The notes: generated by a model from the sequence alone, not told the origin. Positions 21,690-32,740 are shown, counted from the stretch's first letter. The stretch is DNA of 64,000 nucleotides from Isoetes taiwanensis (GCA_021234155.1 JAJEKV010000105.1:434001-498000); one strand, 5' to 3'. Numbers and translations: made by a program.

Positions 21690-23907
21690 GCTTCCCACCT
21701 GTTTCTAAGAAAAAGAAGAAAAGTTTGCCTCGAATTATTGGCCAAAATTCCCAATTTGCCCAAAAGAAGTTTGTAAGAGGAGCTGGCAGAGGTTCTTGGA
21801 CTGTAGAACAGCTAGAGTTTGCCTTAGATGCAATTGATGGTGGCACCTTTTCTATTCGGAAGGCTGCATTGCATTTTGGAATCCCACAGACTACTTTGAG
21901 AAACCATTTATATGGCATCTCAAAGGAGAAGTTCGGTAGCACACCTAAGGGTTTAACAATAGAAGAAGAAGAAATTCTTATCCAATGGTGTCTGCAGATA
22001 GCTGATGAGGGAAGGCCTGTCACTTATGAAATAGTTAAACATAGAGTAGCCTCCATGACTGTTGGAAGCTGTTTCAAGGATGGACTGCCTGGGCCTAAGT
22101 GGTGGCAACGCTTTAGAAGAAGGCATCCAGAGATCACTCTCAGGTCTGCACAATGCATTGAAATGCTTAGAGTGAAGGCAATGACCACATCAAACTTGAA
22201 TAATTTTTATTCAACTTTGAGGGAAGTTTTGGATAAGCTAAATTTAGAGGCATGTAGAACATGAAATTGTGATAGGACTGGCATGCTGGATGCAGAACAT
22301 GGATGAGAGTGATTGCTAGAAAGGGAGCACAAAATGTCACTGAAAATGTACCAAAACGTCGTGGATGGATGACCGTCGTTGTGTGTAAATGCAGCTGGCT
22401 TTAGGATTCCTAACCTCTATGTTTTTAAAGGTAAAAGAATGCGAGACACAAATTTAATTACAGGTTGTGAAGCTGGAGCTGTTATGTCCTTCCAGAAAAA
22501 GGCTGGATTAATTGATCAGTTGTTTGAGGCTTGGATAGATCATTTTGCCAAAAATGTTCCTGGTGGAGTAAGTTTAGAAAGGCCACATTTGCTTGTATAT
22601 GACGGTCATGGTAGTCATGTGACTATAGCTACAATTTTGAAGGCCAAATCAATTGGCCTTCATATTCTGCACCATAAGTCACATAAACTTCAACCATTGG
22701 ACGTGGCCTGCTTCAGGCCATTCAAGGTGAGTTTTCGGAATAGTAGAGCTAAATTTATGCATGATAAATATCTTATAGAGCCCAACTATAGTTTCTAAAT
22801 CGCTGAAAGATGGCATTACTCCAGCCAATATTTGTGCTGGATTCAAGAAGACAGGCATTTGGCCTTCTAATAACTCTGCAGTGGTGGCTGATCCAGTTGC
22901 AGATAGATTGGAGAGAGAGAGAAATGCTTCCAGAAGGGGTCCAACAGTTGATGAGGGTGCTCATTTATTGGATGAACTAGCAAATGCAGCTTCTAATGTA
23001 TGTACAGCAGATGTACAACAGAAGGGGTCCATTCCAGTAGCATCTGTAGCAGGTTAGCCTACATTATGTCAGCCTTCAGCTGCAGCAGTAGTCACTTCAG
23101 TATCTCCTCATGTTGAAGAGCAGCCAGCTCTTACAGTAGGGCAGCCTTCACTTGCTGCAACAGGTCCTACAGTAGATCCTAGACAACAGAAAAAGAAAAG
23201 GAGGCCTAGAATGCCAGAAACTTTGAAAGGTAAGCTCTACGTTAGTCATGAAGAAATTTTGAATGCTAGATTAGAGTTTAAAAGAAAATATGAAGAAGCA
23301 GAAAGACTTAAGGAACAACAACAAATTGAAAAGAAAAAAATACAGGAGGAAAGAAGGGAAGCAAAGGAGAGAGAGAGAGAAGAAAAGAAAGGATGAGGCA
23401 AAGAGAGTTAGAGAGGCTAAGAAGCTTGCAGCTATAGAGCAGAGGGAAGAGAGGGAAGAAAGAGATAATGGCCAAACCAGGAACCACCCAAGGATGCAAA
23501 GAAAGAGGACTGCCAGAATGATGGAATATGAGAAGCAGCAAGAAGAAGATGAGGAAGACGTGATTGAGTTGATTGAGGCTGCAGGGACAAGTAGCGCCAA
23601 TGATTGAGCCTAACTATGATAATCTGCATATGCAATTGGAAGTCCGTTTGCCTTGTGAACCTTGAGTTGAATCACCCAAACAAATATTTCAAGACAGTCA
23701 AGAAACAGATGACTTTGAGGATGTTGAGGAGGCAATTGGCTGCAGCTTGGAAGATACACATGAATGCAGTTGGGATGACCACTGCAGAAACAAGAGGTCC
23801 AGGGTGGAGAGTGAGAGCACAACAGACTCTCAACCAGAAAAAATGAAGAACCTTGATGAATTATATGCAAAAGAGGCAAATGATTATCTTGTTAGCATTG
23901 GCATGTG
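21690..23907 (+). pseudogene. pogo/Tigger-like DDE transposase, broken
   Basis: Tc1/mariner superfamily cut-and-paste transposase, pogo branch. In order: a basic N-terminus; a Psq-type helix-turn-helix (about 21795-21920, WTVEQLEFALDAIDGG... then RKAALHFGIPQTTLRNHL); a CENP-B-type second helix-turn-helix with GPKWWQRFRRRHP (to 22264); then the DDE_1 domain. The first Asp is in a CDRTG motif (about 22270), the second in VYDGHGSH (22600) and the third in KLQPLD (22700), with 32 residues between the last two. The C-terminal part holds ITPANICAGFKKTGIWP (22812-22862) and a strongly charged Glu/Lys/Arg coiled coil (23211-23607), perhaps ending at 23907. The frame changes at about 22265, 22798, 23058 and 23396, so no full protein can be made. 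No inverted ends were identified. Confidence 0.85.
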
Positions 23908-24404
23908 AAGCAAAAAAAACAATCATTGAATTGTAAGTTCTTAAAATTGATTTTGTGGTTTCATTTCAGAATTTAATGATCTATCATTCAGATGTACCCC
24001 TGTGCTGATTTATATCACCAAGAGCTTACCTCGATCCCCATCTGTTTGATGATATGTAAGTATTCCAAATTAGTTTGATTCATAGTTTTTAGCATACAAT
24101 AAGTTGCAGCAGGTGCTCAAGAACACGTAGGTGCAGAAATTTGGATATCTTATGCATTCAAGTGGTCTGTACAGTGATTTTAGTATTAAGTTCACCATTG
24201 CAGGGGAGGTTACCTTAAGAGGTACATTCCGACTTCCAGAGATTCTAAAAAATGCTCAGAACTGCTTTGAAACTCCATAAATATGTTGGAAATCATTCCA
24301 AACTCCCAACATTGCACCAAAACTCCAGAAATCGCAATCCATGATCCAGTGTCGAAATCCAGTATCGAGCTCTGTGGAACAAAAAAAAGTCATGGCTTTA
24401 ATTA
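23908..24404. other. No recognised gene
   Basis: AT-rich spacer between the transposase remnant and the MITE. It may hold the 3' end of the pogo-like element. Confidence 0.4.
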
Positions 24405-25060
24405 CGTTTGCAAATAAATGCTAAAAGAATACAAGGTCATGTTTGGCTATTGCGTAACCTTCAGCACCCCCTGATTACTTAAGATTATCACGGGGAGGAG
24501 AGGGGGGTTTCTTTAAGTAATTTTTGGGATCCCCTCTTTGGTGGCGATCTGGCGGCGCCACCAGCAAATTTCTTTCTCTGTTCTGCGATTTGGGGCAGCC
24601 CTCAACAGAGTAGTTTCTCTGTTCTATAATATGATTTGGAGCAGCAATGGCAGGCTCTCGCCCCATTGCACTGTTTCTTGTGCCCTCGGAAGGATCACCA
24701 ATAGGTGAGGAGCCAACAGGTGAGGAGCGATGGCACAAGGATTTCTCAAACATATTGGATAGCTGGAAACGGCTCTGCAAGGGGCTTCTTAGATGCCATA
24801 GCCACAGGATCTTCGAGTTTTCTAGACGCCATAGCCACAGAAAACACTTTCCATTTGATTTTCACAAGAAACTTAGAGATTTAGCCATAGGAAATGTTTT
24901 CGGTTGCATTTTTCACAAGAAAAACATAGGTTTGCAGAGGCTTCACCGGATTTTCAAGCTGTAGTGACGGATTTGCAGGGATTTGAGGTAATCGGGAGGT
25001 GATGAAGGCCATGCAATAGCCAAACATGACCTTGCATTATTTTAGCATTTATTTGCAAAA
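24405..25060. mobile_element. MITE-like element with ~48-bp inverted repeats
   Basis: Left arm 24405-24453 and right arm 25013-25060 are inverted copies (both give GTCATGTTTGGCTATTGC and GCAAATAAATGCTAAAA in one orientation) with a few mismatches. The inside (about 560 bp) carries no transposase; its open frames on both strands have no recognisable domain. Target duplications were not identified. Confidence 0.75.
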
Positions 25061-25723
25061 GCAAATTGGGCTAATTGGGTCTAATTGGGCTGTATCAAAA
25101 GCACTAAATTATACTAGATCATTCCAGTGCAGCCTTCATGGAGACAATTTTTCTTGTTTGACCAGGTTGTTAGAGGTTTAAAAACATAACATAGCAAGAG
25201 AGGAAAGATTTATAATGTCACAATCGTCAAGAGACTGCCACGATCTGGCAGCAAGAAATCAGGTTCTGAATGGCCAACTATAGCAGCAAGACAAACAAAA
25301 AACGTAGCAACTATCTATTGTTGGCTGGGTGCTTTTTTGCTTCTTTTTTTTTGCAGAATAATGCTATTTTTTCCTTCGAAACACGGATTATGCCAAAACT
25401 TAGACGTGCCACTTTTAAATTTGAAAGGCATCTTGTCAATAAGAATTACATGAGTTAGATAAGTGGCAGAAAATATGTGACTTATTATACTACGTATAAT
25501 AGTAAATGATATTATATCTGATGCTAATAATGATAAATATCAACCCCATGTGATATTATATGTGGTATTTTCTATGACATTATATAGGCCAAGAATAATG
25601 TGTTATAAAGGATGATGTTCTTGTTGACATTATGAATGACCTTAGCTGTAGCAATATGTCTGGTGCTATATCTGAATCTATTATGGTATTACGATGACAA
25701 AATGCATGTTATTACAGGCAAAA
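25061..25723. other. No recognised gene
   Basis: AT-rich spacer with many short ATGATATTATA-like runs. It ends at the LINE-like insertion's left target duplication (25724-25735). Confidence 0.5.
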
Positions 25724-26925
25724 ACATAAATCATGGACAATTGGGATGTTAGGGTTTAGCAGCGGCTAGGGCGGTGGCAGGCGACCGCCCGATCACTTGG
25801 AGACTGTTCTTTTAACCTTCGCTGCTAGACGAGTAGTCAGTGGAAAATCTGGCTACTGGCTTCTGCTTTTGATGGTTTTCTTGCAGATTTCAAGAAGGTG
25901 GATGCAACCTCAAGTTTTGTAGCAGAGGTTTCTTTGCAGTTTGCCTAAACTTCCAAGGGACTTGCCCAACACAAGATCCTGAGGTTAGGAAGCCTTCTTG
26001 GTCATTCTTCTGTGATTAAATCAGCTTTTGAAGAAGTTATGTTGCATCAACTCTTTTGCTCAGTTGGTGCTGCCAGATGAGGTTTAATCAGAGGTTTTTA
26101 TGGTATGGTTTATCTCCTTCTCTTTTGTGGGTTGTTTGGCCAGCAGTTCTCGTCACATTTCAGGTCAGGATAGAGAGGCAGGCTGCACCCACTGCAGATA
26201 AGGAAATTTATTGCATTGCAATTGGGGGCTTTGAGGTTCTTCCGGATTCTGGCTCCTACCTTGGAGAGGTGTTTAAGCCATAACAACTAGGTTGAATCTT
26301 CTCCAGTATATTAACATGAAAGGAAAATCCTTCCTTCTTAGCTGATATTTTAAGGCAGCGGGATTAGTTGATTCAGGCAATGAACTTGAACTTTACGGTC
26401 CTTTTATTCTTTGTCTGCTAAGATTGGCTAAAACTTGGGGTATACCACTCGTCTTAGTGACTGCAGGATGGTCATTGACAGATTTGTGCTCTAAGACTTA
26501 TTCAGCCGGCATCTTAGGCACTCATTTTGCAATGGCTTTCGGATGTTGACGAGACTTGTGTTGTATTTAGCATCTTGATCCTTGTTTGTTCCTTTGCATG
26601 AAATTTTCTGGAGGATGCTCAAGGTGTGCAGAGCAACTTACAAGCAAAAGGTTGTTTTAGCTCGAGTGTTGGTGATGTCTTGGAAGGTATTGGTGGGGTG
26701 TGGCTGCACTGCTTTAGTTCGGTGTTGGGTCTAACAGATTCTGGATGCTTTAACATTTTGTTATCTTGGAAAGGGTTTAGCTTTTCATATTGGCTCTCTT
26801 CTATCCCAGCTGGAAGAAGGGTGTGGTTGCAGGTGGCAGCACTATGAAAGTAGGTCATACTGAAGTGAAGATCTAGGAGGCATTTGGATCGGGAGGACCA
26901 GATGCATTTAAAACTGCTTACCAGG

Positions 26926-28505
26926 TGTGACGTTCCAGTACAGTATACGGTCCTAAGACGTATACTGTACTGCCTCGTCACGCGTACATGCCATCCTGAT
27001 TGACGTGTATGCCGACGTGTAGCCAAGTAGGTAGCACCCTAGGGGGCAACTTGCAAGGTGTGTACATTTTATTAATGTGCACATTTACCCATGTGCACAT
27101 TTATCCAAGTGTACACACTTACCCATGTGGACACTTTATGCCACCTAGTTAATAAAGGCAAGTGGGCCACACCCAATTATCCCACATGCTTAAAGGGATA
27201 ATGGGAAACCCTAGCCCTAACCCTTTGTCTATTTAGGTAAAGGAAACCCTAATTTGCTATTTTCGTCCATAGCATTCTAGGTCTCTGTTTTGCTTGCTCC
27301 AGAAGCCAAACCCGCCTCCCAAACTCTGTCTGAGCAGTTCCCCCTTCTAGCTTCACATTCTAGCAGTTCAGCAGGATGGTCGAGTTCAGAGCAGGAGGAG
27401 CGAGCCAGGGATCAGGTATTTTGTCAATTTAATAGCCTAAACCGTCTCCCGGTCATTGAATAAGTAGGTTTAGCCCATTAAATTGCCCATAGCAGCCATC
27501 TAGATCCCTAGATATCGAACCCTAACTAAAGAACCTAACTCTGTGATTTAGATTAGATCTTGTTCTTTAGTTCTTCTGTGATATGTATGATGAAGTATCT
27601 ATGTGGACTCATTGTATTGGGAAGGGGGGTAGAGACCCTAAAGCCTGGTAGTTGATGCTCCTAGCTAGCCTCTTTAGTGCACTGTAAATTCGGCCTGTGT
27701 ACAAGAGCCACACCCGTTGTGGGTGAAGGGGCGAGGGCGGGCTCATAAGGAGGTTCATGTCCCGACTCATGAGAACGATCCCTCCAGTGTGTAAAGCCTA
27801 CAGGGGATCCCTCATGGACTAGGTCTAATGGCTTGCCACCTGCGTGTGGGCAAGGCATGGGCTCCGACACCCGTGGAGTGATCGTCACTCTCCATTGGGT
27901 TCAAGTCGAATAAGAGCAAGGCCCTCTAGTCACCTTGAGTCCAGCATGTAGATCTCACGGAGGGAGTGATCCCCACCGCCCCATCCAGGCGGGGGAGATG
28001 CAATCGGGACTAGCCCCTTTGGCTATCGTCCGTGGGGCTCTGGTCGAGTCCCAACACTTTTCAACCTACTGCAAAGTGTGTACGGGAGGGGCGATGATGG
28101 AGTGGACTACCCTTAGCCATGCTCTTATGCCATCCAAATCCATTGCCATGAATTCTGTTTGCAATGACGTCTGGAGACCCAAGCCGTCAGTCATCCCCTT
28201 GAGTCTGAGCCTTGGGTAGGATTCCACATGTGATATACTGATCTTTGTCTATGCAGATATGAGATGTACCATCCTTCGAGATAGTTATGTGATATTGATG
28301 TTGTATACTGACATGTATGTTTACACTTCCGCAGCTAGGTCGGCCCTGAGGGAGACAAGGCAAATGACCCCTTCATTCTTCCTACTGGAACTCATCAAGG
28401 TTGCAGTGATACATGGAGGGTCCTGTATCAGTGTGGAGCTGGTATGGGGGATGAACTCCTGTTTGTATACGGTGAATGCACCGTATATGAGTAGGGGACG
28501 TCACA
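26926..28505 (+). repeat. 5' LTR of element B (1,580 bp)
   Basis: Begins TGTGACGTTCC and ends GGGGACGTCACA. Its reverse complement is recognisably related to the LTRs of A and C, for example in the tract ATTGTATTGGGAAGGGG at about 27611. Telomere-like AAACCCTAGCCCTAACCC (27207-27224) and AAACCCTAA (27244-27252) occur in the first quarter. Confidence 0.95.
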
Positions 28506-28506
28506 G

Positions 28507-28518
28507 TGGTATCAGAGC
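28507..28518 (+). other. Primer-binding site, initiator tRNA-Met, element B
   Basis: TGGTATCAGAGC starts two bases after the LTR end and is complementary to the 3' end of initiator tRNA-Met. Confidence 0.93.
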
Positions 28519-28713
28519 AATGTTCGTGGAGACCAAGAGCAAAGCACTGGCCATGCTCCCAGTAGTACTAACTTAGTAGGATTCTCCAACCTCAAAAAAG
28601 CAGGAAATTTTTTTTCTCATTTTTGTAGTATATGCTAAGCTAGTAACAGTTAGTAGAACTGAAAACCAAGTAAACTAAAAAGTTCAACTTAAATTTGACC
28701 AAAAGTAGAAATA

Positions 28714-28780
28714 TCTCACACTGTGCACCAGAGCACCAACCTAAAATTTAGGTCGAGGCCTGGGCGCACAATGCGAGACA
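28714..28780. repeat. Palindrome 1 of element B
   Basis: A 67-bp imperfect palindrome of the form TCTCACACTGTGC...ACCTAAAATTTAGGT...GCGCACAATGCGAGA. It would form one long hairpin in RNA. It is one of four related copies in this element and lies in the leader before the H3-like gene. Confidence 0.85.
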
Positions 28781-28923
28781 TTGGCCATAATCACCTTAAA
28801 ACTTGTTGAATTTTAATAAGGTAAGATGCTAAATCGAATTTTAAGGTAAAAATTAGTTAGATTTGTATATTAGACCCCTAGGAATATGCCTAGAAATCAC
28901 ATAATTTAGTCTAAAATGCACAA

Positions 28924-28992
28924 TGTCTCACACTATGCGCCAGAGGCTTGATCTAATTATTAGCTCGAGACCCCAGCGCACAATGTGAGACA
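28924..28992. repeat. Palindrome 2 of element B
   Basis: Second related palindrome, TGTCTCACACTATGCGCC...GCGCACAATGTGAGACA. The centre is diverged (CTAATTATTAG), but the arms remain complementary. Confidence 0.85.
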
Positions 28993-29203
28993 AGTGACTT
29001 AGAAAATTCTGAAATAAGTATATGTTTTAAGTCAATAGGTGCCCGGACACATTAAAAAGAGCAACTTAAATTTTGACCTAAAATTGCCCAAGCTATAAAT
29101 AGACCTAGACCCCCCCTCATTTGTACGTTTCCTCTTTAGAAAATTGCTCCCGCTTTTTGAGGCGATTTTGGGCGCCCGACCTCCATCGACGAAGTCAGAA
29201 AAC

Positions 29204-30480
29204 ATGGCGAGACCAAAACAAACCGCCGGGTTCCTCGAGAGAGACGAACCACCAGGCAACTTCGTGGCATGCTTTGGGAGCCGCTTCTGCAAGAGGAGAC
29301 CAACCTTTCATCGAGTGGCTGACAGTCTCCCAGAGGAGCACCGGGGGAAGAATCCCAAAGGGGAGTTATTGAAGACCGACAGCCAACATCATCGACCGTG
29401 AGATAGACCCAGAGGTAGACGAACCAACAGGGTGCACCTTGGATGCCCCAAACCGGCGCTCGAGGAAGAAGGAGACCCACCAAATCCAGAGAGTCCTCGA
29501 GTAGATGGAGAAGGAGAGGCAAGAAAGGGTGGAGCAGGAGCAGGAGGCCAAGGTACATGAAGAGCAGAGGGAGCCAAACCCTGAGTCGACCGAGGAGGAG
29601 CAGCTCGAGGCGTGGATCCGGATGCACGAGGCAAAGGAGCGGCGCCGAGAGAAGAAAAGGGCCGAGAAGAAGAGGAAGAGGGAGGAAAAGGAAGCCAAGG
29701 AGGCGGCAGAGAAAAAGAAGCTCAAGGGCAAGAACGTGGAGCAGCCTAAGAGAAGAATTAAGAAGACCCCGAAGACAAAGATCGTCATCGAAGAGCGCCC
29801 GACCGACCAACCAGCCTCGTCGGACGATTCGGATGACGAGGATTTCAATCCTCGTCTTGAAGGTGGGAGTTCTTCCAAGCCCCCAGGTGAGGACCAGCCA
29901 ACCCAAGAGGAAGGAGAGCAGAGTCAGCAGGTGCAGGCGCCCCCGCCCTACCCGACTTGGAAAAAGGACTCGAAGAAGCCGTCGCAGCCTGCCCGGGAGT
30001 CATACGTGATAGATCCTATCAGGGTCTATCAGAAGAAGCCGGCGAGCACCAAAGAAGACATGAAGAAATGGGAGGCCTACAACCCCATTATCGTGCTAAA
30101 TAAGGTCACATTTTGTCAAAGGGGGACGGCCGTCGAAGAAGCAGACCCTGAAGCCGCCGCCAGAGAAGCACGTACCTCCAAAGAAGCCGCCAAAAAGGAA
30201 AGCCCACTCGAAGCTTAATCGAGCAATCAGGGAGATCCGGCACTTCCAGAGGAGTTTCGGCTTCCTTCCCTTCGCCAGGCTGGTAAAGGAAGTTGTGCAG
30301 GAATTCAGCACCGAAATGAGAGTAACAGGCGAGATGCTGTTAGCTTTGCAAGAAGCAATGGAGCAGAAGCTGGTGCAGCATTTTGAAGACTCCACGGCAT
30401 GCACAGTACATGCAAAAAGAGTAACTTTAATGAAGAAGGATATGCAATTGGCAAGTCATATTAAGGGAGAGCCTTATTAA
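29204..30480 (+). pseudogene. Histone H3-like cargo gene of element B
   Basis: The start reads MARPKQTAG, a decayed form of the H3 tail MARTKQTAR seen in element C. A Glu/Lys/Arg-rich linker follows (29505-30110, another frame), then GGRPSKK at 30121 and an H3 histone fold (about 30210-30480, third frame) with [35 protein letters not shown] and [12 protein letters not shown] before the stop. Relative to host H3, four residues are missing in helix N/alpha-1. His113, Lys115 and Asp123 positions are kept, while Cys110 is kept as ACTVH. The loop 1 length is that of canonical H3, not CENH3. Leu90-Ala-Leu-Gln-Glu resembles H3.3. At least two frame breaks, one likely an extra T in a TTTT run near 30111, prevent a full product. 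Confidence 0.88.
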
Positions 30481-30621
30481 TTTTGTAAATCATAAATTTT
30501 GTGAATACAAAATGTTTTTGAGTAAATTATAAATGTATAAATGTACTTAATTAAGCTGAGTTAACAAGTAATGGCTTTTGTTTTAGTAAAATTAGTCATA
30601 TTTAGACCGATTAGTGAGAGA
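30481..30621. other. Short non-coding gap after the H3-like gene of B
   Basis: AT-rich sequence between the H3-like stop codon and palindrome 3, containing a possible AATAAA-poor 3' end. No clear terminator signal is seen. Confidence 0.4.
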
Positions 30622-30689
30622 TGTCTCACACTGTGCGCCAGAGCACCAACCTAAAATTTAGGTCGAGCCCTGGGTGCACAATGTGAGAC
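30622..30689. repeat. Palindrome 3 of element B
   Basis: Third copy, TGTCTCACACTGTGCGCC...GGTGCACAATGTGAGA, nearly identical to palindrome 1 (shared core CAGAGCACCAACCTAAAATT). It lies between the H3-like gene and ORF-b. Confidence 0.85.
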
Positions 30690-30822
30690 TTTCACACCAA
30701 AAGTGGTCCGAAACACCTCCAAATCGACCAAGTAAGGGGTCAGTCCTGCCTAATCGATGAGACTAGTATGTTTTGATCCTTAGTTTACCCGGATTGGACA
30801 AGTATTGACCAAGTTGGGCCAA

Positions 30823-30891
30823 TTGTCTCACACTATGCGCCAGAGGCCTAACCTAAATTTTAGGTCGAGCCCAAGGTGCACAATGTGAGAC
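30823..30891. repeat. Palindrome 4 of element B
   Basis: Fourth copy, TTGTCTCACACTATGCGCC...GGTGCACAATGTGAGA. Together with palindrome 3 it separates the H3-like gene from ORF-b, as two unrelated palindromes do in element C. Confidence 0.85.
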
Positions 30892-31205
30892 CTTCCAACA
30901 TTCTCTCTACCACGCCACACCCAATTGACCTCTAGTTTGTTGCAATAGGTTCATTAGGCAGTCCTATTCATGCTCAACCCCTCAAATTAGCCTTCCAATC
31001 CCTGTTTGGACCTCAAAATAGGTCAGATTTGCCCAACCCCAATAGCTTTCCAAGTCATCCAAAAATTAGGATTTTTCCCTTGTCTATAAATAGGCCCCCA
31101 TTTCTCACTTAGCATCCTAGAAGTTTGCTCCCGACCTTCTAGGCGATCTTCCAGCTCCCTGAGGCGCTTCTGCATCTGTTTGTTAGTCCAACCCACTCTA
31201 GATCA

Positions 31206-31637
31206 ATGGCAACTGCTGATTTTAGGCGATGGTATAGCGCCAGTGCCCATGCAGCCGAGGCTGATGTCGATGCAATTTTTCAAGTTTTTCGGAAAGAGGT
31301 AGATGTCCAAGCCACGTTGCAAGCAACCCCAGCTTACATGGAAGTCATGTCCGAATTCCAAGCTAAGGTAGGACCGTCCCTAGTACAGCTCCCCCCTTGC
31401 ACAGGATATTTTGTCCCTAGGCAGTCCCTCCAAGCAGCCTTAGGTGATGTCCCCAACATTGCCAAATATCTGACCAATAAAGCTGCTAGGTTGCCAGACT
31501 ACATGGTCTTGACAGCTAATAGAAACAAGTATTTTTCCTACACCGCTGCTCTAGCCATCTTTCTTTCCCACCGAGCCCAGAACCCTATTGGAGAAACCTC
31601 TATCCCTCCCATGGATGTAGACCCCTTAGCCTCTTGA
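31206..31637 (+). CDS. ORF-b of element B, conserved unknown cargo protein
   Basis: An intact 143-codon frame that I do not recognise. It is clearly homologous to the frame at 50144-50515 in element C: both start with a short Met-Ala leader, then F-x-RWY, an acidic/hydrophobic helix with VF..., ATL-x-x-TP-x-Y, a Leu-Pro-Pro motif, and a C-terminal LPDYM or MPDYM followed by a Tyr-Ser/Leu-x-AALA stretch. Conservation between two elements that differ widely at the DNA level implies a selected function. It has no signal peptide, membrane segment or Cys/His cluster. It lies between the H3-like gene and ORF-c, and could also be a structural or nucleic-acid-binding partner. This is inference only. 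Confidence 0.75.
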   Translation: MATADFRRWYSASAHAAEADVDAIFQVFRKEVDVQATLQATPAYMEVMSEFQAKVGPSLVQLPPCTGYFVPRQSLQAALGDVPNIAKYLTNKAARLPDYMVLTANRNKYFSYTAALAIFLSHRAQNPIGETSIPPMDVDPLAS

Positions 31638-31685
31638 GATGATCGGCTCTTCTGCCGATTCCAAAGAACAAAAAAGGAAGAGCGG

Positions 31686-32740
31686 ATGATGAACCGTCGA
31701 CTTCGGGCAGCGAAGACTACGTCGAGCTCGACCACAAGAGGAGCCCAGTTAGCGAGCGCATTGATGCCAATTTTCGAACAGGACCGGCAGACCCTCAGAA
31801 TTGCTCCCCCACTCGGGCTAGGTATCACAAGCCTAGCCCCCATCATCATCAACGGCCAGGAGTACTTGCTCCTTAGTGACATCCAGAACCTCCCCGAATG
31901 CAGAGACAAGGAGTACCGACTCGACGAGTTGCTGTATCTTCTGCGGCAACAGCCAGATCTGGATGACTTCATCGACCAAGAGGCTTCCGACTTCCCGATC
32001 CAGGTCAGAGAAAGCCACACCTATCTGAGAGTCGACTTGAGGATATCCAAAGGCGTCTGTGACATCCCAGACAATCAATGGAAGCTTGGGACTTGCCGTC
32101 TGAAGAAGAATTCTATGCCATCCAAGAACGGATGGGGATCCGTGGCAAGACCACGAACATTTTGATGCCGAGTTCTTCGACACCAACCCCCACGGGTATT
32201 CAGAGAAGAGACGAGATCGACCTGCGGCGAATTATATCGACAGTCAGGGACTATGGAGAACTCACAGAGATCGACGTCGATGAGTATGCGGGAAGACATA
32301 GAGCGGGTGCCCGAGGAGATGACGAGTCAACAAGCCCGGCGAGCAGTCAGCCGAGGTACTATCTTCCTCTGCCGATGGGCGGAAAATAGCGGTAATTCCG
32401 CAAATTCAGCCCAATTTAAGGCGAAGAAGGAGTGTTCATGCTCATCGCACTCTCGGGCTTTGGCAGGCATGCTCGGCTGGCTCCAAACACCGACTATGCC
32501 ATTTTAGTCAAGAGAACAATGGCACTTGACATCTTTGACTTTGATGTGCCCTACCGACGGCAGGGAAGACTAGCAGTGACCGCGGCCTACACGTCCGACC
32601 GCAGGGTAGAAGATTTGGTGCAAGCCTTGCAGGGCGGGACATCAACCAACATCCTCAGGAACTTGGGACGCTCCGTAGGAACGGCCCAAGTTAAGAAGTT
32701 TCTCCAGGATAACCCATCCTACCGGCGATTTCAAGAATAG
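31686..32740 (+). pseudogene. ORF-c of element B, conserved unknown cargo protein
   Basis: Open frames 31686-32165, 32078-32389 and 32432-32740 read as one gene with a frame change near 32080 and a stop near 32389. Recognisable blocks are APIIINGQEY followed by an acidic-rich LLYLLRQQPDLDDF region, and near the end LIALSGFGRHAR with a hydrophobic KRTMALDIFDFDV segment. Both blocks recur in the same order in element C (about 50040 down to 49045, as PAIIIGGEEY and LIALSGFGKHAR). No known family is recognised. It is the third cargo gene, just before gag. Confidence 0.65.

Noticed and set aside
24647-24964. 105-codon frame inside the MITE
   Set aside because: No domain. Inverted repeats on both sides mark it as the interior of a non-autonomous element.
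28507-28518. tRNA gene fragments at TGGTATCAGAGC sites
   Set aside because: Each site lies one or two bases inside an LTR and is complementary to the tRNA 3' end only. They are primer-binding sites.
29136-29906. 256-codon minus-strand frame rich in Leu in element B
   Set aside because: Antisense of the charged H3 linker. A Leu/Ser/Arg-rich translation is expected there and no domain or membrane pattern is consistent.
28714-30891. CRISPR-like array from four repeated palindromes
   Set aside because: Only four copies, unevenly spaced by 140-1,630 bp around a gene, in a plant retrotransposon.
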